Source: JAKACU01 sp021821185
Lineage (GTDB): Bacteria; Bacillota; Bacilli; Alicyclobacillales; SLC66
Assembly: GCA_027343965.1 (NCBI GenBank)
Contig: DAHWJX010000148.1
Location: 1-17,493, forward strand
Length of the DNA: 17,493 bases
Reading direction: 5' to 3'
Under the pieces are notes generated by a model, which did not search any database, had not been told where the DNA came from, and worked only from the letters and a program-made list of their open reading frames with translations. This document shows, piece by piece, positions 7,565 through 14,217 of the stretch. Numbering within the stretch: the stretch's first letter is position 1; every line of letters begins with the position of its first letter. The position numbers and the translations under genes are program-made.

Positions 7565-8463
7565 TTTACGATCCCCCCAGGGAACCAGACTTGCTCGCGA
7601 ATCAAACGTTCAAGCGATTGCGCGATAATGCGTCCGGCTGTTTTTGGCGCCACCATCCCTGGCAGGCTTGGAGCAAGCAACGCCTTAATTCCACGACGTT
7701 CTGCATATCGAAAATCGGTCCCGCCGGGAGCAGAAGCGATATCAATAATAACTGCCGATCGCGAAACATGCGTCAAAACCTCTGACGTTAAGATGGGGGC
7801 GGGGATCGTATTAAAAATAACATCAACATGGTCAATAGCATCATCAATATCCATTAAAGAAAAAGGCGTTAGTCCCATTTCTTTGGCACGCGCAAGGTCT
7901 CCCTCTTTACGGGCCCCAACCAAGACTTGAGCCCCTAACGCAGCCAAAACACGTGCCAAAGTCATGCCGCTGCGCCCTAAACCTAACACTGCACAGGTAG
8001 AACCATGTAACGTGATATCGGTGTTATCCATCGCCATGGCAATGGCGCCTTCCGCTGTCGGAATGGAATTTAAAATGGCCACTTCGTCAAGTTCCATGAG
8101 TTTAATCAAATTCAAACCGTGACGTTTGGCAAGCAACAGCAGGCGTGGCCTTGCGATACCCGTGAACACAGGGGCTGCCTTGGCGATAGCAGCAAAGTGC
8201 TCCTCGTCAAACGCCAACGTTGTGCTGGAAAACGTAGCATCTATCGTACCATCTTCATTCATCCCAGCAACGGGAAGAACAACGACATCAACGTCAGCTA
8301 AAGCTTGTGGGGATAACTCCAATTTTTGCATATCGGGAAGTTGCAAGTCGATACGGTCAAACCCAAACAAACGAGTCACAGCATCGAGTTCACTCATGCG
8401 TCGAATGACCTCGATGATGCGGGCATCGCCGCCGACAAAAGCAATTTTAATACCTGTAAGCAT
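7561..8463 (-). CDS. dpaA: Dipicolinate synthase subunit A
   Basis: A 300-residue NAD(P)-dependent dehydrogenase-like subunit (SpoVFA). The true start is the ATG at 8463, because MLTGIKIAFVGGDAR is the conserved family N-terminus and AAAGGGG lies 8 nt upstream. An ORF extending to 8496 is an artefact. A Rossmann motif, LGLGRSGMTLARVLAALGA, begins at about residue 159, and the C-terminal part has SAPGGTDF. It oxidises the dihydrodipicolinate-pathway intermediate to dipicolinic acid together with DpaB. Placing it upstream of asd-dapG-dapA couples precursor supply to spore dipicolinate formation. Two promoter candidates lie in the 133-nt gap after dut. Confidence 0.96.
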   Translation of the reverse strand: MLTGIKIAFVGGDARIIEVIRRMSELDAVTRLFGFDRIDLQLPDMQKLELSPQALADVDVVVLPVAGMNEDGTIDATFSSTTLAFDEEHFAAIAKAAPVFTGIARPRLLLLAKRHGLNLIKLMELDEVAILNSIPTAEGAIAMAMDNTDITLHGSTCAVLGLGRSGMTLARVLAALGAQVLVGARKEGDLARAKEMGLTPFSLMDIDDAIDHVDVIFNTIPAPILTSEVLTHVSRSAVIIDIASAPGGTDFRYAERRGIKALLAPSLPGMVAPKTAGRIIAQSLERLIREQVWFPGGIVK

Positions 8464-8484
8464 CCCGGGTACCCCTTTCACCCC

Positions 8485-8512
8485 ATTGTACGCCATGACG
8501 CATAAATTTCAA
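8485..8512 (-). promoter_or_regulatory. Sigma-A-like promoter upstream of dpaA
   Basis: Minus-strand TTGAAA (8507-8512), a 16-nt spacer and TACAAT (8485-8490): five of six matches in each box. A transcript starting near 8478 would have a very short leader that still holds the dpaA ribosome site. It could give vegetative expression of asd-dapG-dapA through dpaAB. One arm of the 10-bp inverted repeat lies in the spacer. Confidence 0.5.
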
Positions 8513-8570
8513 GGCATGGTGCTCGTGAGAAAAGCCCACCATGGATTCCTGAAAACATGATATGCGTCAT
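8495..8570. repeat. Nested inverted repeats in the dut-dpaA gap
   Basis: A perfect 10-bp inverted repeat has arms 8495-8504 (ATGACGCATA) and 8561-8570 (TATGCGTCAT). Inside it a second pair, 8515-8521 (CATGGTG) and 8537-8543 (CACCATG), surrounds a 15-nt loop. The outer arms fall on the sigma-K-like -10 region and in the spacer of the sigma-A-like promoter. They could bind a dimeric regulator, or fold the leader of the upstream transcript. No terminator-like T-run follows. Confidence 0.55.
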
Positions 8571-8583
8571 AAAGATGAAGGGT
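8556..8583 (-). promoter_or_regulatory. Possible sigma-K promoter of the dpa operon
   Basis: Minus-strand AC (8582-8583), exactly 17 nt, then CATATCATG (8556-8564). The sigma-K consensus is AC-17-CATANNNTA, so only the last base differs. In B. subtilis the dpa (spoVF) genes are transcribed by sigma-K in the mother cell, which supports this reading. The -35 element is short, so a chance match remains possible. Confidence 0.45.
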
Positions 8584-8596
8584 GAAAACAGTAGAA

Positions 8597-9040
8597 TCAA
8601 GTATCCGTAGAGCCAAAACCTCCCGTGCGCAAGCGCTTGACGAACGATTCGTTTTGAATAGTCATGAATGGCATAAAAATCCCCTGGGCAATACGTTCCC
8701 CACGTTCAATAATCACGTCATGTTGACCGAGGTTGACTAAGGGAATCATGATGTGACCGAAATTATCCGCATTACCATAATAGTCAGCATCGACAACTCC
8801 AACACCGTTAGCGAGTATAAGATAGTGTTTCACCGCCAGACTGCTGCGCGCGAAAATGGCTAAAAATTCACCGTTTTCGAGGAGCACCCGCACACCAGTC
8901 TGAATCAATTGAACGGCACCTTTTGCTACAACGCAACGATCATAGGCAAATAAGTCATAGCCCGCTGATCCAGGCGTTTGCCGCATAGGAAGAAGAAGTT
9001 CCGATGTCTCATAGCCTGGAACCCACTCAAATTTACGCAT
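8597..9040 (-). CDS. dut: dUTP diphosphatase (dUTPase)
   Basis: A 147-residue trimeric-type dUTPase with all five family motifs: TPGSAGYDL (residues 22-30), ARSSL (64-68), GVVDADYYGN (81-90), GERIAQG (114-120) and the C-terminal GGFGST (140-145). It hydrolyses dUTP to dUMP, keeping uracil out of DNA and feeding thymidylate synthesis. The frame is open upstream to 9124, but MRKFEWVPGYE is the natural N-terminus. The ATG at 9040 overlaps the end of mlpA by 8 nt. No Shine-Dalgarno is visible before it, so it probably depends on ribosomes finishing mlpA. It occupies the place where B. subtilis has ymxH. Confidence 0.95.
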   Translation of the reverse strand: MRKFEWVPGYETSELLLPMRQTPGSAGYDLFAYDRCVVAKGAVQLIQTGVRVLLENGEFLAIFARSSLAVKHYLILANGVGVVDADYYGNADNFGHIMIPLVNLGQHDVIIERGERIAQGIFMPFMTIQNESFVKRLRTGGFGSTDT

Positions 9041-10286
9041 GAAAGGAACCGTCAACGTCAAATGGCTGATCTTCAGGCCCCAAAGCCACCACAGAGATCG
9101 GCTGCGACAATAACTTTGCGGCAAGCGTATGAACGTCTTGTAGCGTCACTTTTCGCAACTCAGCGATCGTTTCCTCAAGATCAACTTGCCGACCGAGCAA
9201 TAATTCATTCTTGCCAAGCCTGCTCATCCGTTGCGATGTACTCTCCATACTTAACAGCAATGATCCTACCAGCTGATTTTTGGCCTTGGCTAATTCATCC
9301 GCAGAAATGCCATGATTCGAAAGGTCACGCAACAATGTATCCAATAACATGTACACTTCCCCGGCCTGTGCTGCCGATGAACCAAAATATATCGTGAAAA
9401 GTCCAGCATCGCGAAACATACTGTGATAACTAAATACGTTATAGGCCATGCCACGGCGCTCGCGAATTTCTTGAAACAACCGCGAACTTGAGCTACCGCC
9501 AAGCACGTTATTCAATAAAACCATTGCATAGGATCGCTCATCCTCATATTCATGTCCTCTTACAGCAAGACATACATGCGTCTGTTCCACGGGACGAGGA
9601 CGAAAAATTCGTCTAGCCAAAAACGTTGGTGCCCCTGAAGGAACAACGCCCTTTTTCCTGCGAAAGCCACCAAACAGTCGCTCAATTTGATCTAAAACAG
9701 TACCCATTTGAATATGACCAGAAATCGATAAAACCATATTATCTGGCGTATATCGACGATTCACATAATTGAGCAGACACGATCGATCAATGCGAGCCAA
9801 ACTGTTCTCTGTACCAAGAATGTTTGCTCCTAAAGGGTGTCCTGCATACGACTCTTCGACAATCAAATCGTGCACAGCTTCTTCGGGATTATCCTCGTAC
9901 ATTTTGATTTCCTCAACCACAACGCGTTTTTCACGCTGCAATTCTTCTTCATCAAACACCGAATCAAACATCATTTGGGCAAGCGTATCAAGAGCTAATG
10001 GTACATGTTCATCCAAAACTTTCGCATGGAACCCCGTATATTCCTTCGTGGTAAATGCGTTAATCTGGCCGCCGATGTTATCAAACACTTCAGCCAATTG
10101 CGCGGCCGAAAGCCTGCTTGTTCCTTTAAAAAACATGTGCTCTAAGAGGTGTGACACACCTGCTTCTTCAGGCAATTCGTCACGGGACCCGGTGCCGATC
10201 CATATACCCATACTCACCGAGCGCACATAGGCAATCTCCTCAATCATCACGCGCAAACCATTCGATAACGTATGCCGATAAATCAA
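9033..10286 (-). CDS. mlpA: M16-family zinc peptidase (MlpA/YmxG)
   Basis: A 417-residue processing-peptidase-like protein. The inverted zinc motif HLLEH is at residues 46-50, with the third ligand probably Glu126 in VVEEIKMYEDNP. The C-terminal half has the second M16 domain with LGGSSSSRLFQEIRERRG. The B. subtilis homologue MlpA lies at the same locus; its natural substrate is not well defined. No signal peptide is seen, so it is probably cytoplasmic. The start is TTG at 10286, fixed by a strong GGGGAGG 6 nt upstream. It follows ylxY after 57 nt with its own promoter candidate, and its last codons overlap dut. Confidence 0.93.
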   Translation of the reverse strand: MIYRHTLSNGLRVMIEEIAYVRSVSMGIWIGTGSRDELPEEAGVSHLLEHMFFKGTSRLSAAQLAEVFDNIGGQINAFTTKEYTGFHAKVLDEHVPLALDTLAQMMFDSVFDEEELQREKRVVVEEIKMYEDNPEEAVHDLIVEESYAGHPLGANILGTENSLARIDRSCLLNYVNRRYTPDNMVLSISGHIQMGTVLDQIERLFGGFRRKKGVVPSGAPTFLARRIFRPRPVEQTHVCLAVRGHEYEDERSYAMVLLNNVLGGSSSSRLFQEIRERRGMAYNVFSYHSMFRDAGLFTIYFGSSAAQAGEVYMLLDTLLRDLSNHGISADELAKAKNQLVGSLLLSMESTSQRMSRLGKNELLLGRQVDLEETIAELRKVTLQDVHTLAAKLLSQPISVVALGPEDQPFDVDGSFHA

Positions 10287-10318
10287 GTGAAACCTCCCCT
10301 ATATGCTAAACTGAACCC

Positions 10319-10347
10319 AATATAGCAAACTGTGACGTTTGACTCAA
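10319..10347 (-). promoter_or_regulatory. Sigma-A-like promoter of mlpA-dut
   Basis: Minus-strand TTGAGT (10342-10347), a 17-nt spacer and TATATT (10319-10324). The -35 box overlaps the end of ylxY (stop TAG at 10344-10346). The spacer contains the small inverted repeat CAAAC/GTTTG. It is placed to give mlpA and dut transcription independent of the ylxY message. Confidence 0.5.
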
Positions 10348-11384
10348 CTATGAGCCATCATGGACAGCGCTTCAGCTAATGTTTTTGGAGTATTCCTAAC
10401 GGGGCTTAGAATCTGTGAGACGGTGACCAACTGATACCCATCCTTCAACAATTGATGGATCATGGTAGGCAACGCTTGGACCGTTGGTTTTGTCGGATGC
10501 ATCAACACCAAGGCGCCGGGCCTCCTTTTCGGAACAATGCGTGTCAGGATCAATCCCGAACTGGGTTTTTTCCAATCAATCGTATCCAACGTCCACAAAA
10601 TCGTTCGCATGTGTAAGCCTTGGGCTACATCAACGACCATTTGATTAAAATCACCCGCTGGCGGCGCAAACAAACTGGGTTGAACGCCCGTCGCTTGGCG
10701 AATTATATCGTTTGTTTTGCTGATCTGCGTGATCATTTGTGTACGTGAAATCTTACTCATCATAGGATGGTTATAAGCATGATTGCCCACTTCCATACCG
10801 CTGTCTACAATCGATTTAGCTACGACTTGATTTTTGCGTGTCCATGATCCATCGAGGAAAAAGGTTGCGTGTACCTGATTTTGCTTCAGAATTTGGAGAA
10901 TTTGTGGCACATACTCAGTTCCCCACGCCACGTTAATCATGAGTGCCATTTGACGTTTATGGATGTTAGCTTGATATATCGGTGCCGCGCCAAAAGATTC
11001 GTTACTTACCTGAGGTGAGACTTGCTTGAAATACAGTTCTGTTGTTTTTGCATTTTGTGTCGCATGAAGCAATGTTTGTGCGATATCTAGCTGCACACCA
11101 TTTAACCCTGGAATTAATTTTAACCAGCGATCCATTCTTGCATTAATCGGTGCTGCGTTAAAGTGATGCGCCACCTGCTGTAAGGTTGCGGTCAGCGCTT
11201 TTTGCTGCACCATGCTTAGGTTTGGTTGTGCCAAAACAGGTTCCGCATCAAAAGTATCAAGCGATGCCAACTTTTGACCAGGTATAAAAAAGAAAGTCGC
11301 TGCCACGACAACGACAGAGAGAGTAATCGCAATTGTTTCGCGGTACACAATAAACAAACGCCTTTGACGTCTTTTTGGCATCAT
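10344..11384 (-). CDS. ylxY: YlxY-type polysaccharide deacetylase-like protein
   Basis: A 346-residue protein with a basic N-terminus, one membrane anchor at about residues 15-36 and an extracytoplasmic NodB-like domain from about residue 145. The histidine motif GNHAYNHP (200-207), FAPPAG (239-244), the WTLDTIDW block (264-271) and LMHP (294-297) are all present. The first motif, usually TFDD with the catalytic aspartate, reads MINVAWG (149-155), so that metal-binding aspartate is missing. This matches what I recall of YlxY proteins at the same pnp-ylxY-mlpA locus, which are linked to sporulation. Enzyme activity is therefore uncertain. Two adjacent ATGs (11384, 11381) follow AAAGGATG; the first has the better spacing. 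Confidence 0.9.
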   Translation of the reverse strand: MMPKRRQRRLFIVYRETIAITLSVVVVAATFFFIPGQKLASLDTFDAEPVLAQPNLSMVQQKALTATLQQVAHHFNAAPINARMDRWLKLIPGLNGVQLDIAQTLLHATQNAKTTELYFKQVSPQVSNESFGAAPIYQANIHKRQMALMINVAWGTEYVPQILQILKQNQVHATFFLDGSWTRKNQVVAKSIVDSGMEVGNHAYNHPMMSKISRTQMITQISKTNDIIRQATGVQPSLFAPPAGDFNQMVVDVAQGLHMRTILWTLDTIDWKKPSSGLILTRIVPKRRPGALVLMHPTKPTVQALPTMIHQLLKDGYQLVTVSQILSPVRNTPKTLAEALSMMAHS

Positions 11385-11442
11385 AACACATCCTTTTTCG
11401 CATCCTTACCGACACCCTATGCGATGAAGGACAAGTTCATAC

Positions 11443-11472
11443 CAAAAAGAGAGCACCCTATAGGATGCTCTT
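11443..11472 (-). terminator. Intrinsic terminator after pnp
   Basis: Arms 11450-11458 and 11463-11471 pair with one mismatch around a TATA loop, and a TTTTT run (11444-11448) follows on the minus strand. It lies 19 nt after the pnp stop. I found no convincing promoter between it and ylxY (11385-11442). Confidence 0.85.
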
Positions 11473-11490
11473 CCTGATTCGCCAATTATT

Positions 11491-13719
11491 TTACACTCGT
11501 TCGGGCATTGATGTCCGTCTTTCTGGATGATCTCCTTGGCGCGGTCCGCGGTCACTTCCAGAACGGGGACGATCTGTTCGCCCTTGACCCGGCGAAGGGC
11601 GACTGCCTTCCGCACGTGCAGGAAGATCGACAATCGGCACCCCTTGATCACGAAGCACTTCACGGTGAGACAAGTTAACGCGCCCCTGCGAATCAATCTC
11701 CGTTACTTTCACAAGGAGACTGTCACCAACTTTGACGACATCTTCCGTCTTGTTCACACGGTCGGCTGCAAGTTGAGACACATGAACAAGCCCCTCTTTA
11801 CCCGGTAAAATTTCAACGAACGCGCCATACTTTTCGACACGCATGACTTTACCATCATAGGTGGTGCCGATTTCAACATCTTGGGTAATCCCCTCGATGA
11901 TGCGTTTAGCCTGTTCACCAGCCATAGCATCGCTAGTCGAGATAAAAACGCGACCATCTTGCTCGATATCAATTTTTACACCGGTATCTTCAATGATTTT
12001 GTTGATGACGCGACCACCAGGGCCAATCACTTCACGAATTTTGTCCGGATTAATACGCATCGTGATGATACGCGGAGCAAACGGTGACAACTCTGTTCTC
12101 GGCGAAGAAATCGTCTCAAGCATTTTATTTAAGATGAACATTCGACCCGCATGAGCCTTTTGCAGAGCCGTCTGCAGGATAGATCGATCAATACCCGCAA
12201 TCTTAATGTCCATCTGCAAAGCTGTTACACCTTGCGCTGTACCAGCGACCTTAAAGTCCATGTCACCCAGATGATCTTCCATACCTTGTATGTCGGTAAG
12301 AATGGCGACGCGATCCTCTTCTTTGACAAGACCCATAGCCACACCTGCAACAGGCGCTTTGATAGGAACGCCTGCATCCATCAACGCTAGCACAGATCCG
12401 CAAATACTTGCCTGCGAGCTTGAACCGTTTGATTCAAGAACCTCTGACACCAGCCGAATCGTGTAGGGAAATTGTTCTTCGGATGGGATGATCGGTTCGA
12501 TGGCGCGTTCACCTAAAGCACCATGCCCGATATCGCGCCGACTCGGTGGACGAAGCGGTCTCGCTTCACCCGTGGAAAATGGCGGGAAATTATAATGGTG
12601 CATGAATCGTTTGCTTTCTTCCGTACTGATCCCATCAAGAATCTGCACATCACCGAGTGCGCCCAACGTACAAATCGAGAGTGCTTGCGTTTGTCCACGC
12701 GTAAACAGACCGGATCCGTGTGTGCGAGGCAAAATACCGATGTCCGTAGAAATGGGACGAATCTCATCCAAAGCTCGTCCATCAGGACGCAAGTCATCAA
12801 ACAAGATAGCATGCCGAACCTGCTCTTTGACGATATCATGCAACACTTCAGACACATCAGCCATTTTTTCAGGAAATTTTTCAACAAAAACGTTCTTTGT
12901 CTCCTGCGCGACAGCATCAATAGCATCTTCACGCGCATGTTTTTCCGCAGTATAAATGGCCTGTTTCATTTTATCAGTCGCGTGGGCACGAACGGCTGCT
13001 GCGACATCTTTATCCACTGTATGTAAAGTCACTTGCATTTTAGGCTTACCTGCTTCGGCAACAAACTCATCCAAAAACAGGACAATGTTACGAATCTCGT
13101 CATGACCAAACATAATGGCTTCGAGCATGTCCATTTCCGGAATCTCTTGCGCCCCAGCTTCTACCATCATAATCGCATCTCGTGTACCTGCCACAACAAG
13201 ATGCAAATCACTTTGCTGCGCTTCAGCCGTTGTAGGATTAATCACAAGTTGACCACCTACACGTCCAACGATAACGCCACCGATGAGATTGTCAAAAGGC
13301 ACATCAGAAACCCCTAGCGCAGCAGAGACACCGATCATGCCCGCAATTTCTGGCGCACAATCTTGATCAACAGACATCACCATAACGACGACTTGCACAT
13401 CATTTCGAAACCCTTCCGAAAACAAAGGGCGAATGGGGCGATCGATCAGACGGCTTGCCAAAATGGCCTTTTCACTCGGTCGGCCTTCGCGTTTGATAAA
13501 TCCACCTGGAATTTTCCCAACTGCATATAGTCGCTCTTCGTAATTGACTGTCAACGGAAAAAAATCCAGATCCTTAGCATCCTTAGAAGCCGTGACTGTA
13601 GCCAACACCACTGTATCACCATACCGCACAAGCACAGCACCATTGGCCTGTTTCGCCAAACGACCGGTTTCTACACTGAGTTTTCTTCCACCTACCACAG
13701 TCTCTTTCTTGTATATCAA
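11491..13719 (-). CDS. pnp: Polyribonucleotide nucleotidyltransferase (PNPase)
   Basis: A 742-residue PNPase with two RNase PH domains (about 1-215 and 310-545) joined by a helical domain, then a KH domain (around MRINPDKIREVIGPGG) and an S1 domain (DGKVMRVEKYGAFVEILPG). Key core blocks are RTHGSGLFTRGQTQ and SNGSSSQASICGS. It degrades RNA from the 3' end using phosphate and works alongside RNase J in Bacillota. The start is TTG at 13719, with a G-rich ribosome site 8 nt upstream. After the S1 domain comes a tail of about 42 residues with 10 arginines plus many Gly, Ser and Pro. The loop normally close to MRGPGRREIGHG here reads LRPPSRRDIGHG. Confidence 0.97.
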   Translation of the reverse strand: MIYKKETVVGGRKLSVETGRLAKQANGAVLVRYGDTVVLATVTASKDAKDLDFFPLTVNYEERLYAVGKIPGGFIKREGRPSEKAILASRLIDRPIRPLFSEGFRNDVQVVVMVMSVDQDCAPEIAGMIGVSAALGVSDVPFDNLIGGVIVGRVGGQLVINPTTAEAQQSDLHLVVAGTRDAIMMVEAGAQEIPEMDMLEAIMFGHDEIRNIVLFLDEFVAEAGKPKMQVTLHTVDKDVAAAVRAHATDKMKQAIYTAEKHAREDAIDAVAQETKNVFVEKFPEKMADVSEVLHDIVKEQVRHAILFDDLRPDGRALDEIRPISTDIGILPRTHGSGLFTRGQTQALSICTLGALGDVQILDGISTEESKRFMHHYNFPPFSTGEARPLRPPSRRDIGHGALGERAIEPIIPSEEQFPYTIRLVSEVLESNGSSSQASICGSVLALMDAGVPIKAPVAGVAMGLVKEEDRVAILTDIQGMEDHLGDMDFKVAGTAQGVTALQMDIKIAGIDRSILQTALQKAHAGRMFILNKMLETISSPRTELSPFAPRIITMRINPDKIREVIGPGGRVINKIIEDTGVKIDIEQDGRVFISTSDAMAGEQAKRIIEGITQDVEIGTTYDGKVMRVEKYGAFVEILPGKEGLVHVSQLAADRVNKTEDVVKVGDSLLVKVTEIDSQGRVNLSHREVLRDQGVPIVDLPARAEGSRPSPGQGRTDRPRSGSDRGPRQGDHPERRTSMPERV

Positions 13720-13779
13720 ATAAACTGCCCCCCCTCTACGAGAGAAATCTCACACTAAACGCTAGAAACCTATACACGA

Positions 13780-13804
13780 GAAAGAAGAAGCGGGTTACCC
13801 CGCT
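13780..13804 (-). terminator. Hairpin terminator after rpsO
   Basis: A perfect 6-bp GC-rich stem (13789-13794 with 13799-13804) and a GTAA tetraloop lie 2 nt after the rpsO stop. On the minus strand a pyrimidine-rich run (TTCTTCTTTCTC) follows. The interrupted T-run suggests partial rather than complete termination, so some pnp message may come from read-through. Confidence 0.65.
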
Positions 13805-13806
13805 CC

Positions 13807-14076
13807 TTATTTGCGTAATCCTAATCGAGTAATCAACGTCCGATAACGATTGATGTCGTTATCACGCAGGTACTTCAATAAGTGTGCGCGTTGATAAACC
13901 ATTTTAAACAAGCCACGACGCGAGTGATGATCTTTCTTATGCGTACGAAAGTGCTCATTTAAGTAATTGATTCGTTCTGTCAGAAGTGCTACCTGCACTT
14001 CTGGGGATCCCGTATCATTTTCATGAACGGCAAAATCTAGAATAATCTGTTGCTTACGCTCTGGCGTCATCGCCAT
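13807..14076 (-). CDS. rpsO: 30S ribosomal protein S15
   Basis: An 89-residue S15, the standard length. Conserved stretches include DTGSPEVQVALLTERINYL, HKKDHHSRRGL and the C-terminal TLITRLGLRK. It binds the three-way junction of 16S rRNA early in assembly of the small-subunit platform. The ATG at 14076 has AGGAGGG with a 7-nt spacer. It lies between ribF and pnp as in most Bacilli, behind its own promoter-like sequence and a structured leader. Bacterial rpsO genes are often regulated by S15 binding its own leader, which is inferred here. Confidence 0.98.
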   Translation of the reverse strand: MAMTPERKQQIILDFAVHENDTGSPEVQVALLTERINYLNEHFRTHKKDHHSRRGLFKMVYQRAHLLKYLRDNDINRYRTLITRLGLRK

Positions 14077-14182
14077 AGTAAATCCCTCCTAAATGTTCCT
14101 GCTTGATCGCTTACGGCACAGAAGTCGGGCGGAGAACCAAAGATCCGAGCCGCAGCTTAGTCATCACTGTGCGATGACATGC
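14077..14182 (-). promoter_or_regulatory. Structured rpsO leader, candidate S15 autoregulatory element
   Basis: The minus-strand leader can form an 8-bp hairpin at 14160-14178 (GTCATCGC paired with the complementary GTGATGAC, ACA loop). It can also form a longer-range stem between GCTGCGGC and GCCGTAAGC enclosing a further small stem (TCGG with CCGA or CGGA with TCCG). GCACAG in the first hairpin can alternatively pair with CTGTGC downstream. Such exclusive pairings and a multi-stem layout are usual for S15-binding leaders, but no specific published motif is matched here. Confidence 0.4.
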
Positions 14183-14188
14183 CAAGAC

Positions 14189-14194
14189 ATTATA
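14189..14194 (-). promoter_or_regulatory. -10 element of a probable rpsO promoter
   Basis: A perfect TATAAT lies just downstream of the ribF stop. The -35 region 16 nt upstream (TTTTTA) is weak. A start near 14182 would give a leader of about 106 nt. Confidence 0.45.
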
Positions 14195-14217
14195 TTCAGT
14201 ATACACACCTTAAAAAC

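Noticed and set aside
9769..10230. 153-codon plus-strand ORF antisense to mlpA
   Set aside because: Serine- and asparagine-rich translation typical of antisense frames; no motif, and the opposite strand is clearly a conserved peptidase.
11394..11422. GCATA-15-TGCGAAAAA as a forespore promoter for ylxY
   Set aside because: The boxes fit moderately, but transcription would begin at about 11387, after the ribosome site AAGGA (11391-11395), so the message could not be translated efficiently.
12523..13026. 167-codon plus-strand ORF antisense to pnp
   Set aside because: Long only because the pnp coding strand avoids stops; composition is odd, with no ribosome site or recognisable domain.
13720..13780. 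Separate promoter for pnp
   Set aside because: TATAGG- and TAG-like boxes are present, but no -35 partner at correct spacing outside the rpsO hairpin; read-through from rpsO is an adequate explanation.
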